64,000 nucleotides of DNA from UBA3910 sp002391465 (GCA_030054835.1 JASGVS010000043.1:147829-211828), one strand, 5' to 3'; positions 17,245-24,877 are shown, numbered from the stretch's first letter. The notes: a model not told the origin generated them from the sequence alone. A program made the numbers and translations.

Positions 17245-18324
17245 TTAGAGACTCATGTTCATTACTTCCCGAACTTCTTCCAGGGTCGCAATGGCTTCCT
17301 CCCGAGCGGCTGCAATACCGTCTTTCAACACTTGACGGATGTAATCGGGCTGGGCCTCTAACTCCTTGCGGCGTTCCCGCAGAGGTCTGAAGTATTCGTT
17401 CACAGCCTCCGTAAGAAGTTTCTTTAGTTGACCCGCACCGCCGTCGCCGATGTCCTCTGCAATTTCCTCTGGGCTCCGTCCTGTTGTTAAGGATGCAATC
17501 AAAAGCAGGTTTGCCACCTCAGGCCTATTCTCCGGATCATAGGTGATCATACGTTCCGAATCCGTCTTAGCCCGTCTAATCAGCTTGGCAGTCTCGTCCT
17601 CACTAGCGCTCAACATAATGGCGTTGTTTCTGCTCTTGCTCATCTTTTGACCGCCATCCAGGCCTAGAATCAGGGGCGCTTCGCTCAACAGCGGCTCTGG
17701 CTCGGGAAACACTGGTCTGTTTTCGGCAAAACGGTTGTTAAAACGCCGGGCTATCGTTCTGGTCAGCTCCAAATGGGGCAGCTGGTCCTTCCCTACGGGC
17801 ACAACATTGCCCTTGCAGAAGAGGATATCTGCCGCTTGATGCACTGGGTATGTGTACATACCGGCATTGATACTGGTCATGCCAGATGCGGCGATCTCTT
17901 CTTTTACGGTGGGATTGCGATTCAGTTCTGCATTGGTGACCAGCGTTAAGAACGGCAGCAGGAGCTGATTTAACTCCGGTACGTGACTGTGCGGGAAAAT
18001 GAACGTTTTTCCGTCACTCGGGTCAATACCGGCGGACAAATAGTCCACTGTAAGCTGAAACACGTTCTCAGCAATGGCTTCAAAGGTGTCCCGATCGGTA
18101 AGGACCTGATAATCTGCGATTACAATATAAGTAGGCACTCCCAGCCTATGTAGGCGGACCCTGTTCTGGAGGGAGCCAAAATAGTGGCCGATATGAAGTC
18201 GCCCAGTAGGCCTATCGCCCGTGAGGATTTTGTACTGTTCGGGATTGGCCTCTAGTTTTTTCTCCAAGACACGGCTGCGCTCCAGTGCTGCTTCAAATGT
18301 TCCGTATTCCACTCGTTCCGACAT
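17245..18324 (-). CDS. trpS: Tryptophanyl-tRNA synthetase
   Basis: This class I synthetase charges tRNA-Trp. It has 359 residues from the chosen start. The HIGH-type motif is GRLHIGHYFGSL (about residues 40-51), and KMSKS occurs as GQKMSKSRNNA (about 220). ADYQVLTDR and the DQLPHLELTR segment form the tryptophan pocket region. ATG 18324 has AAAGGA nine bases upstream; the longer open frame runs into the T-box terminator and is not coding. It is preceded by its own T-box leader. The cognate tRNA-Trp gene lies at 27.6 kb. Confidence 0.95.
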   Translation of the reverse strand: MSERVEYGTFEAALERSRVLEKKLEANPEQYKILTGDRPTGRLHIGHYFGSLQNRVRLHRLGVPTYIVIADYQVLTDRDTFEAIAENVFQLTVDYLSAGIDPSDGKTFIFPHSHVPELNQLLLPFLTLVTNAELNRNPTVKEEIAASGMTSINAGMYTYPVHQAADILFCKGNVVPVGKDQLPHLELTRTIARRFNNRFAENRPVFPEPEPLLSEAPLILGLDGGQKMSKSRNNAIMLSASEDETAKLIRRAKTDSERMITYDPENRPEVANLLLIASLTTGRSPEEIAEDIGDGGAGQLKKLLTEAVNEYFRPLRERRKELEAQPDYIRQVLKDGIAAAREEAIATLEEVREVMNMSL

Positions 18325-18377
18325 CAACATCCATCCTTTCTCAAGACAAAAGGTTTTTTCTGTGCGCGTATTTGGAT

Positions 18378-18616
18378 ATAAAAAAACGTCCCCTCCTAGG
18401 GACGATAATAACCGCGTTGCCACCCTGCTTGATCGCCATAGCGATCCCCTCAACACCTGTAACGGCGGTAAACCGTCCTAGCCTACTTGTTCATTCGGCT
18501 AGGCAACTCCAAGGTCCATTCACTCCGCGTCTGTATCGATGTTCCACCGTATCATCGACTCTCTAAAACAGGCTGACGAAGCTACTATTCCTCTTCCCAG
18601 TCTTTGCTATACCACT
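18378..18616 (-). promoter_or_regulatory. T-box riboswitch leader of trpS
   Basis: The T-box core AGGGTGGCAACGCGG lies at 18412-18426 on the minus strand. It is followed by the terminator hairpin GTCCC-CTAGG-type stem (18386-18403) and a T run. The TGGC of the bulge pairs with GCCA, the 3' end of the tRNA-Trp gene seen at 27643 (discriminator G). A TGG at 18544-18546, followed by A, stands where the specifier codon is expected on the 3' side of stem I and would fit Trp. Uncharged tRNA-Trp should stabilise the antiterminator and raise trpS. Confidence 0.87.
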
Positions 18617-18622
18617 GTCAAT

Positions 18623-18651
18623 ATTATATCCAGCCAGAAGGGTCGTGTCAA
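18623..18651 (-). promoter_or_regulatory. Promoter of the trpS T-box transcript
   Basis: A perfect consensus promoter on the minus strand: TTGACA (18646-18651), 17 bases, TATAAT (18623-18628). Transcription would begin near 18616 and give a leader of roughly 290 bases before trpS. Confidence 0.85.
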
Positions 18652-18835
18652 CTAAAGGGCATTGTCGTGTCCATTATCGTGTAAACCTGAAATGAACTTC
18701 CCCTCCCCTCCCTTTCCTGCCCCGACGAAAAAGTACCATTAGTCACAAATTTAATGAAGCGCGCAAGGGAAAAAATGGAACGTGTAGAACTGTGTTGGTA
18801 AATATATCCAGACACTCTAGATTGGAGGTATTTTT

Positions 18836-19765
18836 GTGAAACGCAGCTTTCTCGCAGCGTTACTACTGATCTTCTTAGCTGGGCTGTTAACGGGCTTCTC
18901 CACTGGGTCGTACGAGATATCCGGTGAGGTAGCGGATGAAACTGGGGAAGGCATTCCTGGAGTAAGATTACTGATTCGCAGTGGTGATAACGAAGCAGTT
19001 GTTGTTACGGACGAATATGGCTATTGGACGGCCGAGGTACCCGACGCTGGGGATGCAGTAATTGAGCCAGAAAAGGAAGGATACATATTTTGGCCGCAGC
19101 GGCAACAGGTAACCAATGAAGACGCTGGGGCAGACAACGTGGATTTTTGGGGAGTAACAAATAAGCTGGCGGGACGGGTAGTGATAAACGGACAACCCGC
19201 TAATCGACCCATCTATATTAGTGTCGAGACGTCTGAAGGGACCGAGCCCCTTTCCTACAAGAGCAACTCCCGTGGAGAGTACGCCCTGCCCCTTGAGGAC
19301 TTCGAAGATCTAGAGTGGATTCGGGTAATCGTCGCTGCTTGGGAGAGTTTCAGCAGCTCTCAAATTGGCAGAATGGACCTTATCGCAGAGGTCATAATCG
19401 AAAACCCTCCCCTAGAAACAAGGTTCTTACCGGACATTGACCTGTACAGCTACGGACTGGAGCTGCTGGCACCGGAAGACAACGATACGGTAGCCTGGTA
19501 CCCCTATGATGTAAGAATCAGCGTATACGATAGGGACGTTGACGATTTGTATTATCGACTATACTTCCATGATCTTAGCCATGAGGTCATTGGCCACAGT
19601 GCCATGTCGTTTACAGATGACACCTTCGTCTTCGACGGAACACTGAAAGAGGGTGGCGCCCTCGGTCGTGAAGACACCATTTGGTATCTATCAGCTTTTT
19701 TCCGGTCGGGCGACATCCAGATCCGCGTAAATACCGAAAGTTTTCTGGTCTTCGGAGATTACTAG
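18836..19765 (+). CDS. Secreted protein with carboxypeptidase-regulatory-like domains
   Basis: This 309-residue protein begins with a clear signal peptide (KR then FLAALLLIFLAGLLTG). No lipobox cysteine follows, so it is probably released or held by other means. The next part (ISGEVADETGEGIPGVRLLI ... TDEYGYWTAEVP) is a carboxypeptidase-regulatory-like beta-sandwich. A second similar unit (LAGRVVINGQPANRPIYISV ... SRGEYALPL) follows, then an acidic C-terminal Ig-like region (ELLAPEDNDTVAWYPYDVRISVYD). It has no catalytic motif. GTG 18836 follows GGAGG. It seems to be a stand-alone gene with a terminator behind it; the ligand or surface role is unknown. Confidence 0.75.
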   Translation: MKRSFLAALLLIFLAGLLTGFSTGSYEISGEVADETGEGIPGVRLLIRSGDNEAVVVTDEYGYWTAEVPDAGDAVIEPEKEGYIFWPQRQQVTNEDAGADNVDFWGVTNKLAGRVVINGQPANRPIYISVETSEGTEPLSYKSNSRGEYALPLEDFEDLEWIRVIVAAWESFSSSQIGRMDLIAEVIIENPPLETRFLPDIDLYSYGLELLAPEDNDTVAWYPYDVRISVYDRDVDDLYYRLYFHDLSHEVIGHSAMSFTDDTFVFDGTLKEGGALGREDTIWYLSAFFRSGDIQIRVNTESFLVFGDY

Positions 19766-19809
19766 AAAGGCCAAAAAAACGTTAGCGGAAACTCTGTACT
19801 AACCAATAG

Positions 19810-19842
19810 CGAGGTGTTTTCCTGCGGGAGGCACCTCGTTTC
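19810..19842 (+). terminator. Probable terminator after the secreted protein gene
   Basis: CGAGGTG (19810-19816) pairs with CACCTCG (19832-19838) and is followed by TTTCC. The T run is short, so this is a moderate candidate. The rest of the 358-base gap to degV holds the tRNA relic below and nothing else I can name. Confidence 0.55.
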
Positions 19843-19979
19843 CACTTAAGCCGTTGTTCCCTCAAGTACAGATTCCTCTTACCTCCCCTTGCCTACGCTC
19901 CTAATCCCTTACTCGGCTTGACCGTGAATATTTTCCACAAACCTAAGGTATAGTTGCTGTAGTGGCCCCTTACCTAGCG

Positions 19980-20015
19980 CCCGAAGGTTGTCGGTTCGAA
20001 TCCGCCCCCCAACCA
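19980..20015 (+). pseudogene. 3' relic of initiator tRNA-Met
   Basis: Thirty-six bases repeat the 3' half of the tRNA-fMet gene found at 21401-21477 on the other strand. The first 25 bases are identical to the 3' side of the anticodon stem, the variable loop and the T arm. The acceptor strand has lost two bases but an ACCA end remains. The 5' half is absent (the upstream sequence shows no D arm or anticodon), so it cannot be a working tRNA. Such 3' tRNA fragments commonly mark the end of an integrated element or a recombination event. Confidence 0.7.
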
Positions 20016-20123
20016 ATACTTGTTTTCTACGAGGATTAGTACCTAGTAATAAAACAGGTGCGAAGGAAACCGATTGGGGGTGGCGAAAGGCTCTTAGAGC
20101 AAATTGCACCAGGAGGTCTTATC

Positions 20124-20966
20124 ATGACTAAGAAAATCAAACTATTTACAGATAGTGCAGCAGATGTACCAGTGGAATACAAGGAGAAGTATGGCATTGA
20201 AATTGTACCCATTACCGTGATGTTTGGGACGGTAGAGTACAAAGACCAGGTAACGCTGAGCTTAGAGGAATTCTGGGAAAAAATGCTTTCCTCCCAGGAA
20301 CTGCCTTCCACCAATCAAGCGAACCCCCACGACTTCGTAGAGGCTTTTCAGCCCTTTTTAGAACAGGGTTACACTATTTTGTACATCGGTCTGTCTTCTC
20401 GCCTCAGTGGTACTCTACAGAGCGCTGTAATTGCCCGGGAGCTCTTGCAGAGCCAAGACATCCACATTTTCGACTCCAAATCCGCGTCAATTGGAGAAAC
20501 GCTTCTGCTGCTCGAGGCAGCGGAAATGCTTGAAGAAGGCAGATCAGTACCTGAGATTATGGATGTCCTTGCCCAGCGCAGAGAAGAATCCTTCGCCTAT
20601 TTTACTCTGGAAACCCTCACCCATTTAGTTCGTGGAGGACGCCTTTCCAAGGCGCAGGGATTGATAGGATCTGTCTTGAATATCAGACCCATCCTGCGGA
20701 TCGCACCGGACGGTACGATAGAACCGACCGAAAAGGCACGTTCAACAAAAAGAGCCCTGCAAACAATCGTCAGCAAGGCTAAGGAACGTAATATTGATTT
20801 TTCCAAGCGGCGAGTGGCCGTTGTCCACACACCAGGTGCTGAGTCACTTGAGGAGTTTATCGAACTCGTTCAAAGCGAGCTCAACCCGGCCGAAATCATC
20901 ACCGGCCTAATCGGTCCTACTGTGGGAACTCACGCTGGCCCCAGTGGCATAGCCCTTTTCTTTTAG
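20124..20966 (+). CDS. DegV family fatty-acid-binding protein
   Basis: This 280-residue member of the DegV family binds fatty acids and in several Firmicutes (as FakB) presents them to the kinase FakA. The N-terminus IKLFTDSAADVP, the middle GLSSRLSGTLQSA and SKSASIGETLLLLEAA, the LTHLVRGGRLSKAQGLIGSVLNIRPIL segment and the C-terminal GPTVGTHAGPSGIALFF with its histidine and glycine turn are all family hallmarks. AGGAGG lies before ATG 20124. No fakA is next to it. Its 3' end overlaps the 3' end of mutT on the other strand by 60 bases. Confidence 0.92.
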   Translation: MTKKIKLFTDSAADVPVEYKEKYGIEIVPITVMFGTVEYKDQVTLSLEEFWEKMLSSQELPSTNQANPHDFVEAFQPFLEQGYTILYIGLSSRLSGTLQSAVIARELLQSQDIHIFDSKSASIGETLLLLEAAEMLEEGRSVPEIMDVLAQRREESFAYFTLETLTHLVRGGRLSKAQGLIGSVLNIRPILRIAPDGTIEPTEKARSTKRALQTIVSKAKERNIDFSKRRVAVVHTPGAESLEEFIELVQSELNPAEIITGLIGPTVGTHAGPSGIALFF

Positions 20967-21332
20967 GCTCTTGGCAATGGGGATGTTGGCCTCGGCCAGG
21001 TCGTATTGGTCCAGTTCGTCCAGGGTTACCCACGCGCAGTCGGAGTGTACTCGCAGGGTTATGTCTCCGCTGGTCTGTTGGGCCAAGTAACCGACCAAAA
21101 GAAAGTCCCCGTGGTCATAGTGGGCGTGGACTGCCTGATAGATGCTGCCTACTTCGATGGAAATGTCCAGTTCTTCTTGGATTTCCCTTACAAGGCATTC
21201 TTCAGGCGTCTCGCCCTCTTCTAATTTTCCGCCGGGAAACTCCCATTTACCCGCCAATGCCCCTTCTGCCCTCTGACAGAGGAGCACCCTATCTCCTTGT
21301 TGGATGATAGCCGCCATTACTGGCAATGTCAT
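20907..21332 (-). CDS. mutT: MutT-type 8-oxo-dGTP diphosphatase (NUDIX)
   Basis: This 141-residue NUDIX hydrolase has the box GGKLEEGETPEECLVREIQEEL (Gx5Ex7REUxEExGU) at about residues 34-55. It resembles MutT enzymes that clear 8-oxo-dGTP, since it has the short VMAAIIQQGDRVLLCQR start and the AGKWEFPGGK strand. It could also be a CTP pyrophosphohydrolase. I choose ATG 21332, preceded by GGGGGAT. The C-terminal 15-20 residues extend past the usual end into the region overlapping degV. Confidence 0.85.
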   Translation of the reverse strand: MTLPVMAAIIQQGDRVLLCQRAEGALAGKWEFPGGKLEEGETPEECLVREIQEELDISIEVGSIYQAVHAHYDHGDFLLVGYLAQQTSGDITLRVHSDCAWVTLDELDQYDLAEANIPIAKSLKEKGYATGASVSSHSRTD

Positions 21333-21359
21333 TGGGTATCCCCCCATTGAAAATCTCCG

Positions 21360-21392
21360 CAAAAAAGACCGGCTTTAGCCACCGGTCTTTTC
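21360..21392 (-). terminator. Terminator of the tRNA-fMet transcript
   Basis: On the minus strand AAGACCGG pairs with CCGGTCTT, followed by six Ts (21366 down to 21361). It starts about 10 bases past the CCA end of the tRNA gene. Confidence 0.88.
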
Positions 21393-21400
21393 ATCAAAAT

Positions 21401-21477
<77 letters not shown>

Positions 21478-21489
21478 CCACTACGTTAC

Positions 21490-21518
21490 ATATTATCCTA
21501 ATTCACGAGCTTTGTCAA
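21490..21518 (-). promoter_or_regulatory. Promoter of tRNA-fMet
   Basis: TTGACA (21513-21518) and TAATAT (21490-21495) on the minus strand are 17 bases apart; the start would fall about 7 bases before the mature tRNA. The -35 lies in the last codons of trxA. Confidence 0.7.
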
Positions 21519-21841
21519 GCGATCCACTTGTCTAGGCGTTCTGCGATCATTTCTTTCGGCATTACGCCAACTAGGCGATCTACCTCTTCCCCATCCTTGA
21601 AGATAATCATGGTCGGAATACTCATTACTTCATACTGGCGGGCAGTGTATTGGTTGCTATCCACATCAAGCTTGGCAATTTGCACCTTCCCGGCATAGTC
21701 TGTGGCCAGCTCTTCAACGATGGGAGCCAGCATCCGGCAAGGAGCGCACCAGGCTGCCCAAAAATCGACAAAGGATACGCCAGAGTGGTTCAGGATTTTT
21801 TCCTGAAAATTTTGATCAGTCACAGTGATCGGCATTTTCAT
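21515..21841 (-). CDS. trxA: Thioredoxin
   Basis: This 108-residue thioredoxin is a cytoplasmic disulfide reductant. The active site reads WCAPCRM, with alanine in place of the usual glycine of WCGPC. The rest is canonical: VSFVDFWAAWCAPC, KLDVDSN, the cis-proline loop SIPTMIIFKDGEEVDRLVG. The variant active site will shift the redox potential. It is transcribed from a promoter that carries a CsoR-family type operator, so it is probably not the housekeeping thioredoxin but one induced by copper, persulfide or a related signal. ATG 21841 follows a GATAGGAGGATG-type site. Confidence 0.93.
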   Translation of the reverse strand: MKMPITVTDQNFQEKILNHSGVSFVDFWAAWCAPCRMLAPIVEELATDYAGKVQIAKLDVDSNQYTARQYEVMSIPTMIIFKDGEEVDRLVGVMPKEMIAERLDKWIA

Positions 21842-21887
21842 CCTCCTATCTTTTCTATGCAGACTTAAGCTGTTCTGTTCTATTCAC

Positions 21888-21916
21888 AGTATATACCCCC
21901 CAGGGGTATATGTCAA
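21888..21916 (-). promoter_or_regulatory. trxA promoter with CsoR-family operator in its spacer
   Basis: On the minus strand a consensus TTGACA (21911-21916) and TATACT (21888-21893) flank a 17-base spacer. The spacer is filled by a near-perfect inverted repeat, ATATACCCC / GGGGTATAT with a 3-base centre (21891-21911). C-tract/G-tract palindromes of this form are operators for the CsoR/RcnR/CstR/FrmR group of copper, nickel, persulfide and formaldehyde sensors. Binding here would block RNA polymerase. No such regulator gene is in this window. Confidence 0.75.
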
Positions 21917-21918
21917 CC

Positions 21919-22578
21919 CTAGACAACCAGCTGTAATTCACAATCAATCTGTCTGCAGTACAGGGTTCGCCGGTCCCCCTCCTCTACTAAGTACATGGCC
22001 GCACCGCAGTTAGGACAGCCGTGCGTAACTGCCTCGGGAAAAGAACCTGGCCAATCACCCGCCGCGTAGAGCTGCAGATTACGGAATACTTCGATCAAGA
22101 GCATGACATCATCTTTTGCCCTGTGGGCGTTTTGATAGGCATCCTGCAGGTTAAAGTGATACATCAGATTACTCAGACGGTGGCTGCCTCCCCCACCGGG
22201 GTAGATGCAGAGTTTTGGAAACAGCTCCCGGCTGATTGCCAAGGTGTCAATTCCGATGTCCCCCAGCTCCAAGAGCTTGTTGCGCCGAAACATGGCGTTT
22301 AAGAAACCTTTGTCAAAGGACAGGTTATGGGCAACCGGCAAGCCAAAGCCAATGAAATCCCTTATCTCAGCCGCCACTTCTTTTTCTTTCGGCGCCAGGG
22401 CAACATCTGCATCGGTAAGCCCAGTAAGCTCGGAAATCTCCGCGGGAATTGGGCGTCCGGGATTAATCAGGGTACCGTACTCCTGGACCTCCCCATCCTC
22501 ACCTAGGGAGACCATGTAGATTTCTATAATCCTATTCCAGCGGGAACTCAAACCAGTCGTTTCCACGTCTAAGAACAC
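21919..22578 (-). CDS. DnaQ-like DEDDh 3'-5' exonuclease with C-terminal zinc knuckle
   Basis: This 219-residue exonuclease has the ExoI motif FLDVETTGLSS at the very N-terminus, ExoII HNLSFDKGF near 95-103 and ExoIII HRAKDD near 164, giving the DEDDh set. A short C-terminal extension with CPNC (about 190) and a later cysteine pair (YCRQIDC) should bind zinc. Such stand-alone proteins act in proofreading or RNA trimming; the substrate is not evident. The start is uncertain: GTG 22578 has no ribosome site, while AAAGAGG lies 24 bases further upstream where only ATT/ATC codons are available in frame. Its stop touches the trxA promoter. Confidence 0.8.
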   Translation of the reverse strand: MFLDVETTGLSSRWNRIIEIYMVSLGEDGEVQEYGTLINPGRPIPAEISELTGLTDADVALAPKEKEVAAEIRDFIGFGLPVAHNLSFDKGFLNAMFRRNKLLELGDIGIDTLAISRELFPKLCIYPGGGGSHRLSNLMYHFNLQDAYQNAHRAKDDVMLLIEVFRNLQLYAAGDWPGSFPEAVTHGCPNCGAAMYLVEEGDRRTLYCRQIDCELQLVV

Positions 22579-22642
22579 CAGGCGCTGTGAGATTGCAATC
22601 GACCTCTTTCCAGATTTGAACTTACTGTTTCCTTCGCCTTAG

Positions 22643-22693
22643 AAAAAACAATCCCTTCCGCTGACATGAGTCTGCTGCCGAAAGGATTGTTTG
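22643..22693 (-). terminator. Terminator after the hemerythrin/PAS gene
   Basis: On the minus strand AAACAATCC(TTT) pairs with (AA)GGGATTGTTT and runs into TTTTCT. It lies about 10 bases past the stop at 22701. Confidence 0.8.
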
Positions 22694-22700
22694 CAAGTAT

Positions 22701-23927
22701 CTAGTTAGAATAGTCGTAGATGCGTTTCTCACCGGTAATCTTCTGGATCTCGGTGATGTTCTGGGTTACTTCCAGTGTACCCTGGTAAACCCCATTTTCA
22801 TCACGTACCGCGAAGTAGCGGATGTAGACCAGTTCACCTTTCATGTTGATCCAAAAGTCCGCACTGTCTTTCCGTCCGCTTCTGAAGTCTTCCAGAATCT
22901 GCTCTACAACACCCATGCTCTTCGGCGGATGGCAGAACTGTACCTTGCGGCCGATTACGGCACGGGCCCGCTCAAAGATGCGCTCTGGTCCAAGGGAGAA
23001 GTAGCGTACCTCGTCGTTGGCATCCACAAATGTAATGTCAATGGGTAGATGGGTGAGCATCAAATTGATCTGTTCAGGGGTTAAAACGCCAACATCCAGT
23101 TCAATGCCGCCGCTTACCTCGGCTGTAGCGGGCTGGTCAGCCGTTTCCTTCCTCTCAACTGAGGCAAAGGGATCGCTGAGCTGTGCCTCAATTTCTTTCC
23201 ATTCGTCCACCGTAAAGGTGTCCCGGCACATTGGGAACAGAATACGCTCTTCTTTATAAACCATCTCAGAGATGGCATTGAGGGCAGGTAGTACAATATT
23301 GCCGATCTCAACCTTCAAAATGGGGTTGGCCGGCACGCCCTTTGCATTAGCGATTACCTGATCGATGGATTTCAACGAGGCGCGAATCTCGTCGTGAATC
23401 CCCCACATTACCGATGGCGGCCCACTGATGCCATAGCGCTCTAAGTACGGGAAGATAATGTTTTCTTTCTTAATGTAATGGCCGTCTACCATGGCTAGTT
23501 TCTGCTGCTTTTCTTCCCATTTCTGAATAAGTTCACCAATATCGTCGCCGGACTGGGTATCGCTGATTCGCTCGAGCAGTGCCTCAATTTCCTTAACCAA
23601 TCGACGGATCTGCTCGTTTTCCTCTTCCAGTACGGCTACGGGATTGGTCTTTACCTCTTCTGCAATCGCTTCTACAGCGGCCTGCTTCTCTAAAGACTCT
23701 TTAAACACTGCAACGTGAACGTCACAAAGCCTTTGAATCTCTTCGACGGGTAAACCTTCTGCAATTAAGCTCTGCTCCAACTCACCGATTTCTGTGGCTC
23801 CGATTTGGTCCAGCAGCTCACCGAAACGGCCTTTAATTTCCTCTGGATCTGCTCCGGCATGAATATCCTTAATAATTGCCTTAAGCTGTTCCTGACGGTG
23901 TTTCCTGTTGTCAATTAACTCGCTCAT
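22701..23927 (-). CDS. DUF438 - hemerythrin - PAS sensor-like protein
   Basis: This 408-residue protein has three parts. Residues 1-85 match DUF438 (KAIIKDIHAGADPEEIKGRF, then EQSLIAEGLPVEEIQRLCDVHV). Residues about 100-245 are a hemerythrin-like four-helix bundle with iron-ligand type residues in VDGHYIKKENIIFPYLE, WGIHDEIR and YKEERILFPM. Residues about 285-400 are a PAS domain (DITFVDANDEVRYFSLG, VIGRKVQFCHPP, GTLEVTQNITEI). This arrangement is widespread in anaerobes and suggests sensing of oxygen or nitric oxide. It has no output domain, so any signal would pass to a partner. A perfect 14-bp palindrome lies just before the gene. Confidence 0.88.
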   Translation of the reverse strand: MSELIDNRKHRQEQLKAIIKDIHAGADPEEIKGRFGELLDQIGATEIGELEQSLIAEGLPVEEIQRLCDVHVAVFKESLEKQAAVEAIAEEVKTNPVAVLEEENEQIRRLVKEIEALLERISDTQSGDDIGELIQKWEEKQQKLAMVDGHYIKKENIIFPYLERYGISGPPSVMWGIHDEIRASLKSIDQVIANAKGVPANPILKVEIGNIVLPALNAISEMVYKEERILFPMCRDTFTVDEWKEIEAQLSDPFASVERKETADQPATAEVSGGIELDVGVLTPEQINLMLTHLPIDITFVDANDEVRYFSLGPERIFERARAVIGRKVQFCHPPKSMGVVEQILEDFRSGRKDSADFWINMKGELVYIRYFAVRDENGVYQGTLEVTQNITEIQKITGEKRIYDYSN

Positions 23928-23947
23928 CGTCTTCGCCTCCTAAGTTC

Positions 23948-23961
23948 TGATGCTAGCATCA
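23948..23961. promoter_or_regulatory. 14-bp perfect palindrome upstream of the hemerythrin/PAS gene
   Basis: TGATGCTAGCATCA is fully symmetric and ends 20 bases before the ATG of the DUF438 gene, partly next to its AGGAGGCG ribosome site. Its position in the leader or over the start of transcription suits a repressor site. I see no match to a well-known operator. Confidence 0.4.
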
Positions 23962-24111
23962 CCAATGAATGCCCTTACTATTTATTAGTTGCTGACTAAG
24001 TTATTATTCCACAATCATTCCAGAACATCCTGCTTTACCCATGTAAATTTTGAGTTTATTTGCTGAAAATAGGGGAAATCTATACTTAAAACATTGCAAA
24101 GGGGGTCAATT

Positions 24112-24390
24112 ATGCATCGAGGTCAATATCCGCAGCAGTACAGGATGAAACAACCACCACGGGTTTTATCCACCAAGGATTGTGCCTACCTGACGGATGC
24201 CTTATCCTGGGAGCTGCTCGCGTCTAAGAAGGCGTATACCTATGCCACCATGTGTACCGATCAGCAGGTTAAACACCAGTTAGAGCAGATCAGCCATCTA
24301 CACCAAACACATTACAACATTCTGCTTAACCATCTCAGCAACGTGGAGCACGATCACGAACACTATCCATATCAACAATTTCAGCAATAG
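24112..24390 (+). CDS. Spore coat protein, CotF-like (short)
   Basis: This is a 92-residue protein with a polar, glutamine- and tyrosine-rich start (HRGQYPQQYRMKQPP) and the CotF-like helical pair: STKDCAYLTDALSWELLASKKAYTYATMC and HLHQTHYNILLNHL. Coat proteins of this ferritin-like family assemble on the outer spore. AAAGGGGG precedes ATG 24112. It is the first of two coat genes 14 bases apart, presumably read late in the mother cell; I could not assign a sigma-K promoter with confidence. Confidence 0.83.
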   Translation: MHRGQYPQQYRMKQPPRVLSTKDCAYLTDALSWELLASKKAYTYATMCTDQQVKHQLEQISHLHQTHYNILLNHLSNVEHDHEHYPYQQFQQ

Positions 24391-24404
24391 CTAGGAGGGT
24401 CAGT

Positions 24405-24827
24405 ATGAACAACCGCAGCGGTTCCTATGGGGGCTATCAACAGCCTTACCAGGGGTCAACTAACCCAACGATTAAAAATCCCAGCTCCCCATTTGAAAAA
24501 GGCCAGGAGTTCAGCGACCGGGATCGCTTAAACGACATATTAGCCACAGAGAAGTATCTGACAGATGGCTTCAATGTTTTTGTGCGGGAGGCAAGTCACC
24601 AGGACCTATTCCAGGATGTTCTGCACATCCTGAACGAAACCCATCACGCCTGTCGGAATGTGTTTAATCTCATGTTTGAAAAAGGCTGGTATTCGCTCCA
24701 TCCTGAGCAGCCCAGCCAAATAGCGAAAGAACACCGAAAATTCGCGGGTTACGAAAACCAATTTCCAACCCAAAGTCAGACCCAAAGCCATTATGGCGGT
24801 GGGAGCTCGTATTTTAGAGACTACTAG
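24405..24827 (+). CDS. Spore coat protein CotF family
   Basis: This 140-residue protein has low-complexity Gly/Tyr/Gln-rich ends (NNRSGSYGGYQQPYQG, and a final HYGGGSSYFRDY). They flank the CotF core DRDRLNDILATEKYLTDGFNVF, then LHILNETHHACRNVFNLMFEKGWY. The core is a two-helix ferritin-like fragment typical of spore coat proteins in Bacillota. GGAGGG precedes the ATG. It follows the shorter coat gene in the same direction and ends at a strong bidirectional terminator. Confidence 0.88.
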   Translation: MNNRSGSYGGYQQPYQGSTNPTIKNPSSPFEKGQEFSDRDRLNDILATEKYLTDGFNVFVREASHQDLFQDVLHILNETHHACRNVFNLMFEKGWYSLHPEQPSQIAKEHRKFAGYENQFPTQSQTQSHYGGGSSYFRDY

Positions 24828-24845
24828 AATAAAGGCGAAAAAATT

Positions 24846-24877
24846 GAGGGCCGCCCAAGGCGGCCCCTTCATTTTTC
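24846..24877. terminator. Bidirectional terminator between cotF and tkt
   Basis: An 8-bp GC-rich stem (GGGCCGCC / GGCGGCCC) with loop CAA is followed by CTTCATTTTT on the plus strand and by TCAATTTTTT on the minus strand. It serves the convergent coat and transketolase genes; the plus-strand T run touches the tkt stop codon. Confidence 0.88.

Noticed and set aside
19980..20015. A second functional tRNA-Met
   Set aside because: The 5' half, D arm and anticodon loop are missing and the acceptor strand is shortened.
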